DNA of 25,581 nt from an uncultured Dorea sp. (GCA_910587575.1 CAJULU010000052.1:1-25581), one strand, 5' to 3'. Shown: positions 16,410 to 23,926, numbered from the stretch's first letter. The notes: generated by a model not told the origin, from the letters alone. Numbers and translations: made by a program.

Positions 16410-16715
16410 TCAGGAAGGGCAGATCCTGCAAAACACCAGCACATCCCCTGCATAGATCTTATCCTGCCAGAATGTCAGCGTTTCATCCAGGTATTCTTTC
16501 CTGCGCAAAGAATACACACTCATCTGTCCGTCTTCAGGCTGCGCAGGAAGAAATCCATTTTCGGAAAATCTCTTATAAACCTCCCCGATCCGCTGCTCCG
16601 GCTTTACCATCACATCCAGTTTTTTACATACGTTCTGACATTTTTCAATACATTTTCTGTCCGGCGGACAGTCATCGTAAGATCTCCCGCCACATACCAT
16701 TAATGTAATGATCAT
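16410..16715 (-). CDS. esaB: EsaB/YukD-type ubiquitin-like protein with Cys-rich insert
   Basis: The 101-residue protein shows the YukD ubiquitin-like pattern: first strand MIITLMV, second strand KLDVMVKPEQRIGEVYK, then MSVYSLRRKEYLDETLTFWQ and the closing IYAGDVLVF typical of the family. Between strands one and two lies an unusual insert holding C8, C16, C22, C26 and C30; two more Cys (C96, C99) are at the C-terminus. Seven Cys in 101 residues suggests a metal-binding or redox-sensitive version of a protein usually free of such clusters. GGAGG about 9 nt before the ATG sets the start. The position between EssA-like and EssB genes is the standard one. EsaB is a cytosolic accessory or regulatory factor in known systems. 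Confidence 0.8.
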   Translation of the reverse strand: MIITLMVCGGRSYDDCPPDRKCIEKCQNVCKKLDVMVKPEQRIGEVYKRFSENGFLPAQPEDGQMSVYSLRRKEYLDETLTFWQDKIYAGDVLVFCRICPS

Positions 16716-16736
16716 TTTTCCGATCCTCCAGTCCTG

Positions 16737-17162
16737 TCACTGTCGCCTCTTCCCTTTCCCCAGTGAAACTGCCAGAATGATTCCGATCACCATCATTCCC
16801 GGTAACAGGAAGGTTTCCGGCAATTGTTCTGTCTCCCCGGTTATGCAGGGCAGGGAATGCCGTATAACTCCTTTTGGCATACCTCCCGGTGACAGGCCGT
16901 CCTCTGAAGCAGTAGTTTTCGGTACAGACTGAAAAATCTGGCTTTGAATATTCATAAGCCGCTCCTTCTCTTCCCTTCCGTCCGTGTCAAACAGGCCTTT
17001 CCGGATCTGCTCAGACATCTCTTTCTCTGCCCTGCGGCATTCTGCTGCTTTCTGCCAGGTCTCTTCTGCAAAGACGGGAAGCTCATAGAGATCGCTCAGA
17101 GGAGTCTTCCATCCGGTTACGGCCCTATCTGCACCTGCCACATCCGGGTCAAGACGTATCAC
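16737..17162 (-). CDS. essA: EssA-like single-TM component of type VII secretion
   Basis: The 141-residue protein has a helical charged region and one C-terminal TM helix (about residues 118-134) followed by KGKRRQ. This is the topology of EssA/YueC, and the KGLFDTDGREEKERLMNIQS stretch, then QIFQS, resembles the LF...MFQ core of S. aureus EssA. Unlike that protein it has no hydrophobic N-terminus. The start is uncertain. The GTG at 17162 has GGAGG 8 nt upstream; the in-frame ATG at 17177, 5 nt after the WXG100 stop, has only a weak site and would add five residues. Gene order (WXG100, this gene, esaB, essB, essC) supports the role. An LPETF sequence before the TM resembles a sorting signal but is probably chance. 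Confidence 0.65.
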   Translation of the reverse strand: MIRLDPDVAGADRAVTGWKTPLSDLYELPVFAEETWQKAAECRRAEKEMSEQIRKGLFDTDGREEKERLMNIQSQIFQSVPKTTASEDGLSPGGMPKGVIRHSLPCITGETEQLPETFLLPGMMVIGIILAVSLGKGKRRQ

Positions 17163-17182
17163 GCCATTTCCCTCCATGACTT

Positions 17183-17473
17183 CTATCCACGGTTCACAGA
17201 ACCTGCCGCCCGGTCAAATTCTGCGTACTGCTGTGCATTCGTCACAATGCCCTGGCCAATGGAGCAGATCAGTTCACGCATGGCTTCAAAACTCGGCGCC
17301 ATCTCCGCAACCCGTGCGGCAAACCCTTCGTATCCGCTTCCTTCCCACAGTTCCGGCAGCTGACGGTTGACCACATCATTCAGATAATTCTGAAGAGCCG
17401 TAACATCCTCCACATGGCTTCCAATCTCCTGTCCTCTTGCAATTACGTCTTCTGTATTCATTCTGATACTCAT
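17183..17473 (-). CDS. esxA: WXG100 family protein (EsxA-like)
   Basis: The 96-residue protein is the size of WXG100 secreted helical hairpins. The turn motif W43-E-G45 lies in PELWEGSGYEGF, with a helix before it (TEDVIARGQEIGSHVEDVTALQNYLN) and one after it ending near FDRAAGSVNRG. There is no signal peptide. A canonical YxxxD/E export tail is not clearly present, though Y83-AEFD matches the YxxxD form (Y83, D87). GGGGGA about 10 nt before the ATG sets the start. It lies between the EsaA-like and EssA-like genes and is probably both substrate and co-factor of the secretion machine. Confidence 0.92.
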   Translation of the reverse strand: MSIRMNTEDVIARGQEIGSHVEDVTALQNYLNDVVNRQLPELWEGSGYEGFAARVAEMAPSFEAMRELICSIGQGIVTNAQQYAEFDRAAGSVNRG

Positions 17474-17506
17474 CGTCTTTCTTCCCCCTTCCGGAAAATT
17501 CCTTTT

Positions 17507-19201
17507 CTAAAAATATGATCCACCTGTCTCACGTCCCGATAAATATCCGTCAAACGGCCGGTTCACGGATCTGTCCGTCATATTCAGCGGGTTTGTGATA
17601 AACTGATACACTCGTGTGTACTTTGCACTGCCAAGCCTCGTATATGCAAGCTTTGATGAAAAGTCCCTCAGAATCCTCTGATTCACGACGCTGTTCTTCT
17701 CCTTTGCTTCCTTCGCCGCACTCAGCCCTTCTTCCACCGCTTCCTCCGATGCCTTACCGGCTTCTTCAGCATGATTCCTGAGCCGCTGTGCATACTCCTT
17801 TGCTGAAACGGCTGATTTCTGGGCATATTCAGCATATGCATGGTTGTTTTTCAATAAGGCTTCCTGCATACTTCTGTAATTTCCTCTGATTCCCTGGATG
17901 TTCTGTGAAAGAAACAGACTGTCCATCTGCGGATGAAAGCCGGAAATCTGCCCGCTATATTCCAGCACTGCAGCCAGTTCTTCCTCTCTTCTGTGCTGAA
18001 TCTCCTTTTCCGCCTTATCCACATTAGCTGTCAGAGGATCGACATATTCTGTCCTGACCAGTTCTGTGATTCTGTCCATATCCAGGCATTCTGCCTGTCT
18101 GATCTCTTCAAGCATTAACTCAATTTCCCTGTTCTGTTCCGATAAAAAGGAAATCCACTCTTCCTGTTCTTCTGGTTCCGCCGCTTCCTTATCCCGGAAT
18201 AAATCACCGGATCTGTCCTGCTCTCCATACATTCTGATAAACTCTTCATTGCGGTTTTTCAACATCTCCAGAGATCCGCCAATCTTCTCCCTGTCCGGCA
18301 TAAGCTCCGCCTGTCTCCCCAGTTCTGCCCGCAGCAGTTCTTCGGCTTTGTCTGTAATATTTCCACCGTTCCCGTCATTCATAAAATCCAGTTCCGTCTC
18401 CTGTCCGGCCAGATTCTTAAGCCGCTCCGACAATGCGCTCCCATCAGCGCCAAGAGAAGCAATCTGCATCTGCACATCCTGTATCTGCTTCTCATACACC
18501 GCCTCCAGTTCCCCAGCCGATGCAGAAGTCTGCTCCATATACCCGGAAATGTCCAATGGATCCGGCATCATTTCTTCCTCCGGCAGCTCCGGCAGAAGGA
18601 CAGGCGTTACAAGATCCTGTGACCGGATCCTTTCGATCGCAGCCAGATCCTCAAGATCATTTTCCATTACACGTTCTGCACCGTCCTGTGCATCATGAAA
18701 CTCTCTCAGAATATTGTCCACATACATATAACTCAGATTGTCATTCAACGAATCCATATAACTCCTTACCTGACAGAGAAGTTCATACTGCCCTTTCCCG
18801 GAATAAGAACGATTCACTGCAAATTCCAGACTGGAAACCTGCGGCGCCGTGTTAATACTCTCCACATTCTGTGAAAAATCTGCCGGAATAATCACATATG
18901 CTCCATATCTCCCCGTCTCAATTCCTGTTCTCGCTGCTTCTAAAGAGGCATATTCAAAATCCATACTGGGGAATCCTGACAGTTTCTCTGTATAATTCAC
19001 CCTTCCCTCATTCCCGGACACTCCTTCGTCCAGGTTGACTACCGCAATCTTTCTGGATTCTTTTTGTTCTCTTTTGTCTGATGCCGCATATATCTTCTGT
19101 TCTGCGGCGCCGCCGGATTTTCCAGGCCGGATTAACGTTCCTGAGTAAACTGCCGCTCCAAGCATAAACGTTAAAAAAATGACTATTCTCCTGTAATTCA
19201 T
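17507..19201 (-). CDS. esaA: EsaA/YueB-like membrane protein, short form
   Basis: The 564-residue protein starts with a single TM helix (about residues 6-22). A YhgE/Pip-type extracellular domain follows (KIAVVNLDEGV, VNYTEKLSGF, GAYVIIPADFSQNV), then long coiled-coil stretches rich in Glu, Gln and Ala to about residue 520. That arrangement matches the N-terminal and extracellular parts of EsaA/YueB, which is about 1000 residues with several C-terminal TM helices. Those helices are absent here: the protein ends after a polar segment (TRVYQFITNPLNMTDRSVNRPFD). The frame is clean and the next gene follows in 34 nt, so it is a natural short form or an old truncation. The start at 19201 has GGAAGGAG just upstream; a TTG at 19219 is less likely. 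It is the first gene of the secretion operon. Confidence 0.75.
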   Translation of the reverse strand: MNYRRIVIFLTFMLGAAVYSGTLIRPGKSGGAAEQKIYAASDKREQKESRKIAVVNLDEGVSGNEGRVNYTEKLSGFPSMDFEYASLEAARTGIETGRYGAYVIIPADFSQNVESINTAPQVSSLEFAVNRSYSGKGQYELLCQVRSYMDSLNDNLSYMYVDNILREFHDAQDGAERVMENDLEDLAAIERIRSQDLVTPVLLPELPEEEMMPDPLDISGYMEQTSASAGELEAVYEKQIQDVQMQIASLGADGSALSERLKNLAGQETELDFMNDGNGGNITDKAEELLRAELGRQAELMPDREKIGGSLEMLKNRNEEFIRMYGEQDRSGDLFRDKEAAEPEEQEEWISFLSEQNREIELMLEEIRQAECLDMDRITELVRTEYVDPLTANVDKAEKEIQHRREEELAAVLEYSGQISGFHPQMDSLFLSQNIQGIRGNYRSMQEALLKNNHAYAEYAQKSAVSAKEYAQRLRNHAEEAGKASEEAVEEGLSAAKEAKEKNSVVNQRILRDFSSKLAYTRLGSAKYTRVYQFITNPLNMTDRSVNRPFDGYLSGRETGGSYF

Positions 19202-19249
19202 CTTCTCCTTCCTTTTCAATTATCAATCATTCACATGGGTTTCTTAGGA

Positions 19250-19278
19250 ATTGAAGGTAACGGATCGAAACCTTCAAT
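19250..19278 (-). promoter_or_regulatory. Leader hairpin of the type VII operon
   Basis: ATTGAAGGT and ACCTTCAAT form a perfect 9-bp stem with an 11-nt loop in the transcribed leader, about 50 nt before the first start codon. No T-run follows, so it is not a plain terminator. A role in mRNA stability or regulation is inference. Confidence 0.45.
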
Positions 19279-19314
19279 ACGACTGATATAAATCTGATCT
19301 GATTAAAATGATCT

Positions 19315-19352
19315 GAATCAAAAATGATTCTTATGACATGTTGAATAACATG
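19315..19352. promoter_or_regulatory. Two palindromes just downstream of the type VII promoter
   Basis: GAATCAAAAATGATTC (19315-19330) and CATGTTGAATAACATG (19337-19352) are each perfect 6+4+6 inverted repeats, 6 nt apart. They lie at roughly +11 to +48 relative to the predicted transcription start, a usual place for repressor operators or RNA hairpins. No regulator gene is adjacent. Confidence 0.45.
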
Positions 19353-19369
19353 ATATGTATGTGTGATGT

Positions 19370-19398
19370 ATCATACGATATTCTCATGACTTTGTCAA
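19370..19398 (-). promoter_or_regulatory. Promoter of the type VII secretion operon
   Basis: On the minus strand a perfect TTGACA (19398-19393) and TATGAT (19375-19370) are 17 nt apart. Transcription would start near 19363 and give a leader of about 160 nt before the EsaA-like gene. No other convincing promoter was seen down to the nadA promoter. Confidence 0.75.
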
Positions 19399-19443
19399 TA
19401 ACTCCGGCGATTTTCTTCCTTACTTTCGTTCGACCTTTTTCGA

Positions 19444-19487
19444 CAAAACAGGGATGTCCACACCCCTTAACTCGTGAACATCCCTGT
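19444..19487 (-). terminator. Intrinsic terminator after the chemotaxis gene
   Basis: ACAGGGATGT and ACATCCCTGT (19448-19457, 19478-19487) form a perfect 10-bp stem with a 20-nt loop. On the minus strand it is followed by TTTTG. It lies 13 nt past the stop of the chemotaxis receptor and separates it from the type VII operon promoter. Confidence 0.8.
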
Positions 19488-19499
19488 ATCATAACGATC

Positions 19500-20666
19500 T
19501 TATTCCCCTACCATATTCAGCAGACGGTTCGTGATATCTGCCATATTCACCGATATCCGTTTACTGGTTTCCGAAATCTGCGCATTGTTATCCATGACGT
19601 TGCGGATTTTATCCATCTCTGTCGCAGTCCGTTCTACGTCTTCTGCATTTTTACGGACCATCTTCGCAATCCTTTCCACTTCCGTATTGGCATGCTGGAT
19701 TTCTTTCACAACATTTCCAAAGATTCTGGCCGTATCCTCTGCCATCGCCATTCCTTCGCTGACCGCCTGAATGGAATCGGCAATCAGTTCACCGGTTTCC
19801 TTTGCCGCCTGCGAACTTCTTGCCGCCAGGCTTCCTACTTCCGTTGCGACCACCGCAAATCCTTTTCCCATATCACCGGCCCGTGCAGCCTCCACCGAAG
19901 CATTCAGTGCAAGAAGATTGGTCTGGTTCGCAATCGATTCGATCTTTACCGCAATCTTGCCGATTTCCTTAGACATCTCGCTGATATTACTGATTGCCCC
20001 CTCCAGTACATCCATCTGTTTCTGGGTATCCAGAATCGCTTCAACCGCTCCTTCCGTTGCCCTGGCCACATCCACAGATGCATCGGCGCTGCTGTTGAGT
20101 TCTTTCACCAACGTTCCCATAACCCGGTTCAGATCATCCACGGACTGCTTCTGCTGCTCCGTACCCTGGAAGATTTCGTCTGCGCTGGACAGGGTTCTCC
20201 TGGACACACTTCCCAGTTCGCCGCATACTCCCTTAATATTCTCAATATCCGATTTCTGCTGCACCAGCAGCCGCTCGTTATCGCTCATGCTTAACCGGAT
20301 ATTTGCAACCATCTTATTGATGTCTTCAGAGAGACGGATAAATTCCGGATTACTTTCTTCCTGTACCGTAACCCCGAAATCACCGGCTGCAATCTTTTTC
20401 ACGGATTCCACAATACGGTTGATTCCGCTGACGATCTGGATATCTACGGTCCTGTTGATCACAAGAAGCAGCACCATAAAAATAATAAACATACTGACTG
20501 ATACCACCAGAGTCTGGCTGATCCTGTTCCGATAATATTCACTGGCCGGAAGAAAAACCCCGATTATTTCACCGTCATATTTTTCAGCCTGGTAGTATCC
20601 GGTGATCCCGTCTACCTTTGCCTTTCCTTCTCCTTCTTCCACCGCCAGTCCATTCTCCGCCGCATC
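19500..20666 (-). pseudogene. Methyl-accepting chemotaxis protein, downstream part (TM2, HAMP, signalling domain)
   Basis: This frame continues directly, without shift, from the upstream part across a TAG at 20669-20667. It holds the end of the Cache sensor (GITGYYQAEKYDGEIIGVFLP), the second TM helix (SVSMFIIFMVLLLVIN), a HAMP linker and a full methyl-accepting signalling domain. The hairpin-tip signature is NQTNLLALNASVEAARAGD followed by GKGFAVVATEVGSLAARS. A GTG at 20642 with GGAG 12 nt upstream could allow re-initiation, giving a 380-residue receptor without most of its sensor. If re-initiated it would still span the membrane once, but ligand control would be lost. It ends at a strong terminator. 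Confidence 0.8.
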
Positions 20667-21353
20667 CTAACCGATCAGTTCCTGACTGGGGTGAGCCAGA
20701 ATTGCCCCGCTGGCCGTATCAATGGCATACGCATAACCTTTATCGCCATATTCCACCTCGCTTAAAACCACGTCTATTTTCGTATTTGCAAGCGTGTCTT
20801 CCAGGATCTCCGGACGGATTCCCACCTGTACCAGCCCCTCGTCATCCTTTCGTGCCACGCCTATGTACTGGATCACAACACCTTCTTTTACATTTTCCTG
20901 GGGTTCCTGGACAAGTTCAACAGACGGATCCCTCACGATTTCCATAAAGGCCGCAGACTGTTCGCCGCTGTTCATATCGAATCCGACATAATCTGCGATT
21001 GTACTGTGTGTGATAATCCCCTCCTTGTTAATGACATGCAGTTCATTTACCATAAACTCCTCACAGATTTCCTGCATTCTTGCACTGTCTGTCAGAACAC
21101 TGGGATCTGTAGCCAGGATTTCCGCAAACGCCCTGGTTTTCACAAGATTATTCTCACTCAGGCTTTTGACCAGCTTATCAATCTCCTCATCATTACTTTT
21201 CAGTTTCCCCTTAACCATCTCAATCTGTTCCTTTGCCGATTCCGTATTGGTGCTTTTCGCAGAAAAAGTCTGCAGAATAAAGATAGCGCCAATGGTCACC
21301 ACCAATGCCATGACCATGTAAATCAACAATCTTTTGGTAAACATTTTCTTCAT
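20667..21353 (-). pseudogene. Methyl-accepting chemotaxis protein, upstream part (TM1 and Cache domain) ending at an in-frame TAG
   Basis: The 228-residue piece has a basic N-terminus, TM1 (LLIYMVMALVVTIGAIFIL) and most of a double-Cache extracellular sensor (VINKEGIITHST, YIGVARKDDEGLVQVGI, GYAYAIDTASGAILAHPSQELIG). It stops at TAG in the well-conserved AHP...LIGK region, where Lys (AAG) is usual, so one A-to-T change explains the break. The frame is unchanged on the other side. AAAAGGAG lies 12 nt before the ATG at 21353. Without read-through the product is an anchored sensor lacking any signalling domain. The whole gene would encode about 616 residues, a normal receptor size. Sequencing error is a real alternative. 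Confidence 0.8.
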
Positions 21354-21400
21354 AAACCGTACTTCTCCTTTTAAATTTATCCAAAGCATTCCCTTGTTCC

Positions 21401-21429
21401 ATAATATCTGTATTCCATTTCTCAGTCAA
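21401..21429 (-). promoter_or_regulatory. Promoter of the chemotaxis receptor gene
   Basis: On the minus strand TTGACT (21429-21424) and TATTAT (21406-21401) are 17 nt apart, about 40 nt before the start codon. An intact promoter suggests the broken gene is still transcribed. Confidence 0.65.
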
Positions 21430-21489
21430 GAACATTTCCACATATATTACTAATACTGATTTTTTTTACCGTGTCAGAAATCAACGTCT

Positions 21490-21517
21490 TTGTTCTGCCG
21501 CCATTCCAGATTAAAAT
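21490..21517 (+). promoter_or_regulatory. Weak promoter candidate of the serine recombinase
   Basis: TTGTTC (21490-21495) and TAAAAT (21512-21517) are 16 nt apart on the plus strand, about 30 nt before the ribosome site. Both boxes depart from consensus, so this is only a candidate. Confidence 0.35.
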
Positions 21518-21554
21518 AAGTAAGGATGATACACAAAAGAGGAGGTTGAAATGA

Positions 21555-22169
21555 ATGATATACGGGTATGTGCGGGTCAGCACCAGGGAACAGAATGAAG
21601 GCAGGCAGATGCTTGCAATGCATCAGAAAGAAGTGCCGGAAGAAAATATCTATATAGACCGGCAGTCCGGCAAGGATTTTGATCGTCCGATGTACAACAG
21701 GATGCTCAGAAAATTGCAGGAAGACGACTTAATTTACGTGAAAAGCATTGACAGACTTGGAAGAAACTATGAAGAAATATTGAAACAATGGCAATATCTG
21801 ACGAAAGTAAAGAAAGTAGATATCGTAGTAATTGACATGGAACTTCTTGACACCCGGCGGGGCAAAGATCTGATGGGAACCTTTCTCAGCGATATTGTGC
21901 TTCAGGTACTTTCTTTTGTGGCGGAAAATGAGCGCAAGAATATCCGCGAACGGCAGAAGGAGGGCATTGAGGCGGCAAAAATGCGCGGGGTACAGTTCGG
22001 AAGACCCAGGCGGGATGTGCCGGAAGATTTTATACAGATCTGCTGCAGATGGAGAAACGGTCAGATACTTGGAAAAGATGCGGCAAAACTCTGTGATATG
22101 CCGCTGACCACCTTTTATGGGCGGGCAAGGGAACAGATCGAAGTATTGAAACGGACGTGGGACTATTGA
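21555..22169 (+). CDS. Small serine recombinase (resolvase/invertase family)
   Basis: The 204-residue protein has the N-terminal catalytic domain of small serine recombinases: YVRVSTREQ with R7 and nucleophile S9, DRQSGKDFDRP, YVKSIDRLGRNYEEIL with R67 and R70, the core strand IVVIDMELLDT, and the long E helix ENERKNIRERQKEGIEAAK. A short C-terminal helix-turn-helix (about residues 160-200) gives DNA binding. AGGAGG 9 nt before the ATG at 21555 sets the start. It is the only plus-strand gene of the interior. No transposase, integron or clear recombination sites were seen around it, so it may be a domesticated or regulatory recombinase acting elsewhere, or the remnant of a mobile element. Confidence 0.9.
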   Translation: MIYGYVRVSTREQNEGRQMLAMHQKEVPEENIYIDRQSGKDFDRPMYNRMLRKLQEDDLIYVKSIDRLGRNYEEILKQWQYLTKVKKVDIVVIDMELLDTRRGKDLMGTFLSDIVLQVLSFVAENERKNIRERQKEGIEAAKMRGVQFGRPRRDVPEDFIQICCRWRNGQILGKDAAKLCDMPLTTFYGRAREQIEVLKRTWDY

Positions 22170-22172
22170 TCG

Positions 22173-22205
22173 CCGGGGACGTAGTAACGCCTGCTGCGTC
22201 CCCGG
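22173..22205. other. GC-rich hairpin between convergent genes
   Basis: CCGGGGACG and CGTCCCCGG form a perfect 9-bp stem around a 15-nt loop, 4 nt after the recombinase stop and 15 nt past the end of the opposing small gene. No T-run follows on either side. It may act as a shared 3' barrier or belong to a dispersed REP-like repeat family. Confidence 0.55.
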
Positions 22206-22219
22206 ATATTTACTCTTGA

Positions 22220-22399
22220 TTATTCGACCACAGAATACTGCAGATATTCATAAAGCAGCCTTGTCCCTTCCATGATCTCCGGCGGCAGAAGCGCCCGGGC
22301 CACCATCTTTGGCTCTGCATTCTGTTCTGTCTCGTCTTCCCGCTTAAGCAGCGCATAATCTCCGTCTATTCTTTCCACAATGTAGGTACACTTAAGCAT
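22220..22399 (-). CDS. DUF3006-like small protein
   Basis: The 59-residue protein starts MLKCTYIVERIDGDYALLKRED, matching the opening of DUF3006 proteins, small beta-rich proteins of unknown function in Firmicutes. The middle (EPKMVARALLPPEIMEGTRLL) fits the LP...EG turn of that family. The start at 22399 is set by GGAGGAG 9 nt upstream; a longer frame to 22423 overlaps the transporter stop. It is the last gene of the cyclophilin-transporter cluster. Confidence 0.65.
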   Translation of the reverse strand: MLKCTYIVERIDGDYALLKREDETEQNAEPKMVARALLPPEIMEGTRLLYEYLQYSVVE

Positions 22400-22419
22400 A
22401 TACGATTCTCCTCCACTTA

Positions 22420-23334
22420 TCACTCCCTGCTTCCCTTCCGGTTAATAATAATAATCCCTGCGCTTACGCAGAGAAGAGCTGCCAGATTCTTTACCGATAC
22501 CACCTGCTCTCCTAAGAAGACGGCAGATAACGCAACGCCAAACACCGGGATGCTGAAGCCAAATATGGCCACTTTCCCAACAGAATTGTATTTCAGAAGT
22601 TCCGCCCAGATACTGAAGGCCACGGTTGACAACAGCGACATATACAGAAGCAGCAGCGATGATCTGACATCAAAACCATAGACCGTTCCGCCGGATACGG
22701 CTCCGGTCAGAATCAGCACGGCGCCGCCGAACAGCAGCTGATAGGCTGTAATCGTCACCGGCTTCTCTTTGTCAGAAATCATCTTTAGCGTCACACTGCT
22801 AAGACCGTAGGAAAATGCGCACACCAGCACCATTCCTTCGCCCAGAAATGTAAAACCGCTGCTCCACGCACCAGGCTCCAGATTAATGATAATAATCCCT
22901 GCGAATCCTACCAGACAGCCTATGATTTTTTTTAAGGTCAGCTTCTCTGACTTCATAAGAAAATGCGCCGCAATGATGGAAAAAAACGCATTCGATGCAT
23001 TAATCACAGAACCCTTCGCACCTGTCGTATGGGCAAGCCCGATATAGAAGCATACATACTGAATCGTAGTCTGCAGAATTCCCTGCCCGAACACAAAGGG
23101 CAGAGAACTTTTCTTCATCGTGATGATCCGCTTCTCCAGCGCACATCCCAGCAGAAACGTGAACACACCTGCCATGAAAAAACGGTATCCGGCAAACAGG
23201 ATCTGGCTGCCCGCATTCTCGATATGGAACAGTTCATATCCGATCTTCACACATGGAAATGCGCTGCCCCACAAGGCGCAGCACACCAGGGCCAGTACCG
23301 TCCTGACCGCCGTATTCTGGTAAAAGCGTTCCAT
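22420..23334 (-). CDS. EamA-type drug/metabolite transporter
   Basis: The 304-residue membrane protein has ten hydrophobic segments in two EamA repeats. The first repeat includes ALWGSAFPCVKIGYE at residues 19-33 and a YVCFYIGLAHTTGAKGSVINA segment near 93-113; the second ends with GFSIPVFGVALSAVFLGEQV (about 258-277) and LLCVSAGIIIINR. Family members export or import amino acids, metabolites or drugs; the substrate here cannot be told. Its ATG overlaps the cyclophilin stop (TAATG) and has GGAGAAAG inside the upstream gene, so the two are co-translated. Confidence 0.88.
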   Translation of the reverse strand: MERFYQNTAVRTVLALVCCALWGSAFPCVKIGYELFHIENAGSQILFAGYRFFMAGVFTFLLGCALEKRIITMKKSSLPFVFGQGILQTTIQYVCFYIGLAHTTGAKGSVINASNAFFSIIAAHFLMKSEKLTLKKIIGCLVGFAGIIIINLEPGAWSSGFTFLGEGMVLVCAFSYGLSSVTLKMISDKEKPVTITAYQLLFGGAVLILTGAVSGGTVYGFDVRSSLLLLYMSLLSTVAFSIWAELLKYNSVGKVAIFGFSIPVFGVALSAVFLGEQVVSVKNLAALLCVSAGIIIINRKGSRE

Positions 23335-23852
23335 TATTCTTTCTCCGGTTCCGGATAGTCTTCCCCCATGGTATCTACCGTGACCTTCTTCATCTTCTGC
23401 TCTTCGATGGGCCTGTCATTATAGTCTGTATCTGTCTGTGCAATCTGATTGACAATGTCCATGCCCTCTGTTACCTTGCCGAACGCCGCATAAGAGCCAT
23501 CCAGGTGCGGAGAATCCTTATGCATGATGAAGAACTGTGAACCGGCGGAATCCGGGTGCATTGCTCTTGCCATGGACAGCACGCCTTCCGTATGTTTTAA
23601 GTCGTTGTCAAAACCATTCTGGCTGAATTCGCCCTTGATGTTATATCCCGGGCCTCCCATACCTGTCCCGTCCGGACATCCGCCCTGGATCATAAACCCG
23701 CTGATTACACGGTGGAAAATCAGGCCGTCATAATATCCTTTCTTCACCAACGAGATAAAATTATTCACCGTGTTCGGCGCCAGTTCCGGATACAGTTCTG
23801 CTTTCATAATATCCCCGTTTTCCATTTCAAATGTTACAATTGGATTTGCCAT
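23334..23852 (-). CDS. Peptidyl-prolyl cis-trans isomerase, cyclophilin type
   Basis: The 172-residue cytosolic cyclophilin speeds up prolyl bond isomerisation. Active-site residues are visible: R48 in FHRVISGFMIQGG, the GTGMGGPGY loop, Q106-F107-F108 in GSQFFIM, and HLDGSYAAFGKV (116-127) near the end. The Trp found in eukaryotic cyclophilins is replaced by His116, common in bacteria. There is no signal peptide. GAGAGGA about 8 nt before the ATG supports the start. It heads a three-gene cluster with the EamA transporter and the DUF3006-like gene. Confidence 0.93.
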   Translation of the reverse strand: MANPIVTFEMENGDIMKAELYPELAPNTVNNFISLVKKGYYDGLIFHRVISGFMIQGGCPDGTGMGGPGYNIKGEFSQNGFDNDLKHTEGVLSMARAMHPDSAGSQFFIMHKDSPHLDGSYAAFGKVTEGMDIVNQIAQTDTDYNDRPIEEQKMKKVTVDTMGEDYPEPEKE

Positions 23853-23897
23853 GTTTTCTTTCCTCTCTTCCAGATGTTTAAGTGTAAATCTTTATCT

Positions 23898-23926
23898 ATT
23901 GTAGCGGATAAAACGCAGTTCGTAAA
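23898..23926 (-). promoter_or_regulatory. Promoter of the cyclophilin cluster
   Basis: On the minus strand TTTACG (23926-23921) and TACAAT (23903-23898) are 17 nt apart, about 45 nt before the start codon. The -35 box is weak, the -10 box good. Confidence 0.6.

Noticed and set aside
16626..16692. CxxxCxxxC-like Cys spacing in the EsaB-like protein as a radical-SAM motif.
   Set aside because: The protein is only 101 residues, the spacing does not match CxxxCxxC, and there is no TIM-barrel domain.
16737..17162. LPETF followed by a hydrophobic stretch and KGKRRQ, like a sortase sorting signal.
   Set aside because: The fifth residue is Phe instead of Gly, there is no Sec signal, and the overall layout and gene position fit an EssA-like membrane protein.
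19220..19363. Leader of the type VII operon as a c-di-GMP or other known riboswitch.
   Set aside because: None of the conserved cores that I know was found; the structure is three simple hairpins.
20667..20669. TAG in the receptor gene as a pyrrolysine codon.
   Set aside because: Nothing in the window supports pyrrolysine use, and the site normally holds Lys in a Cache domain; mutation or error is simpler.
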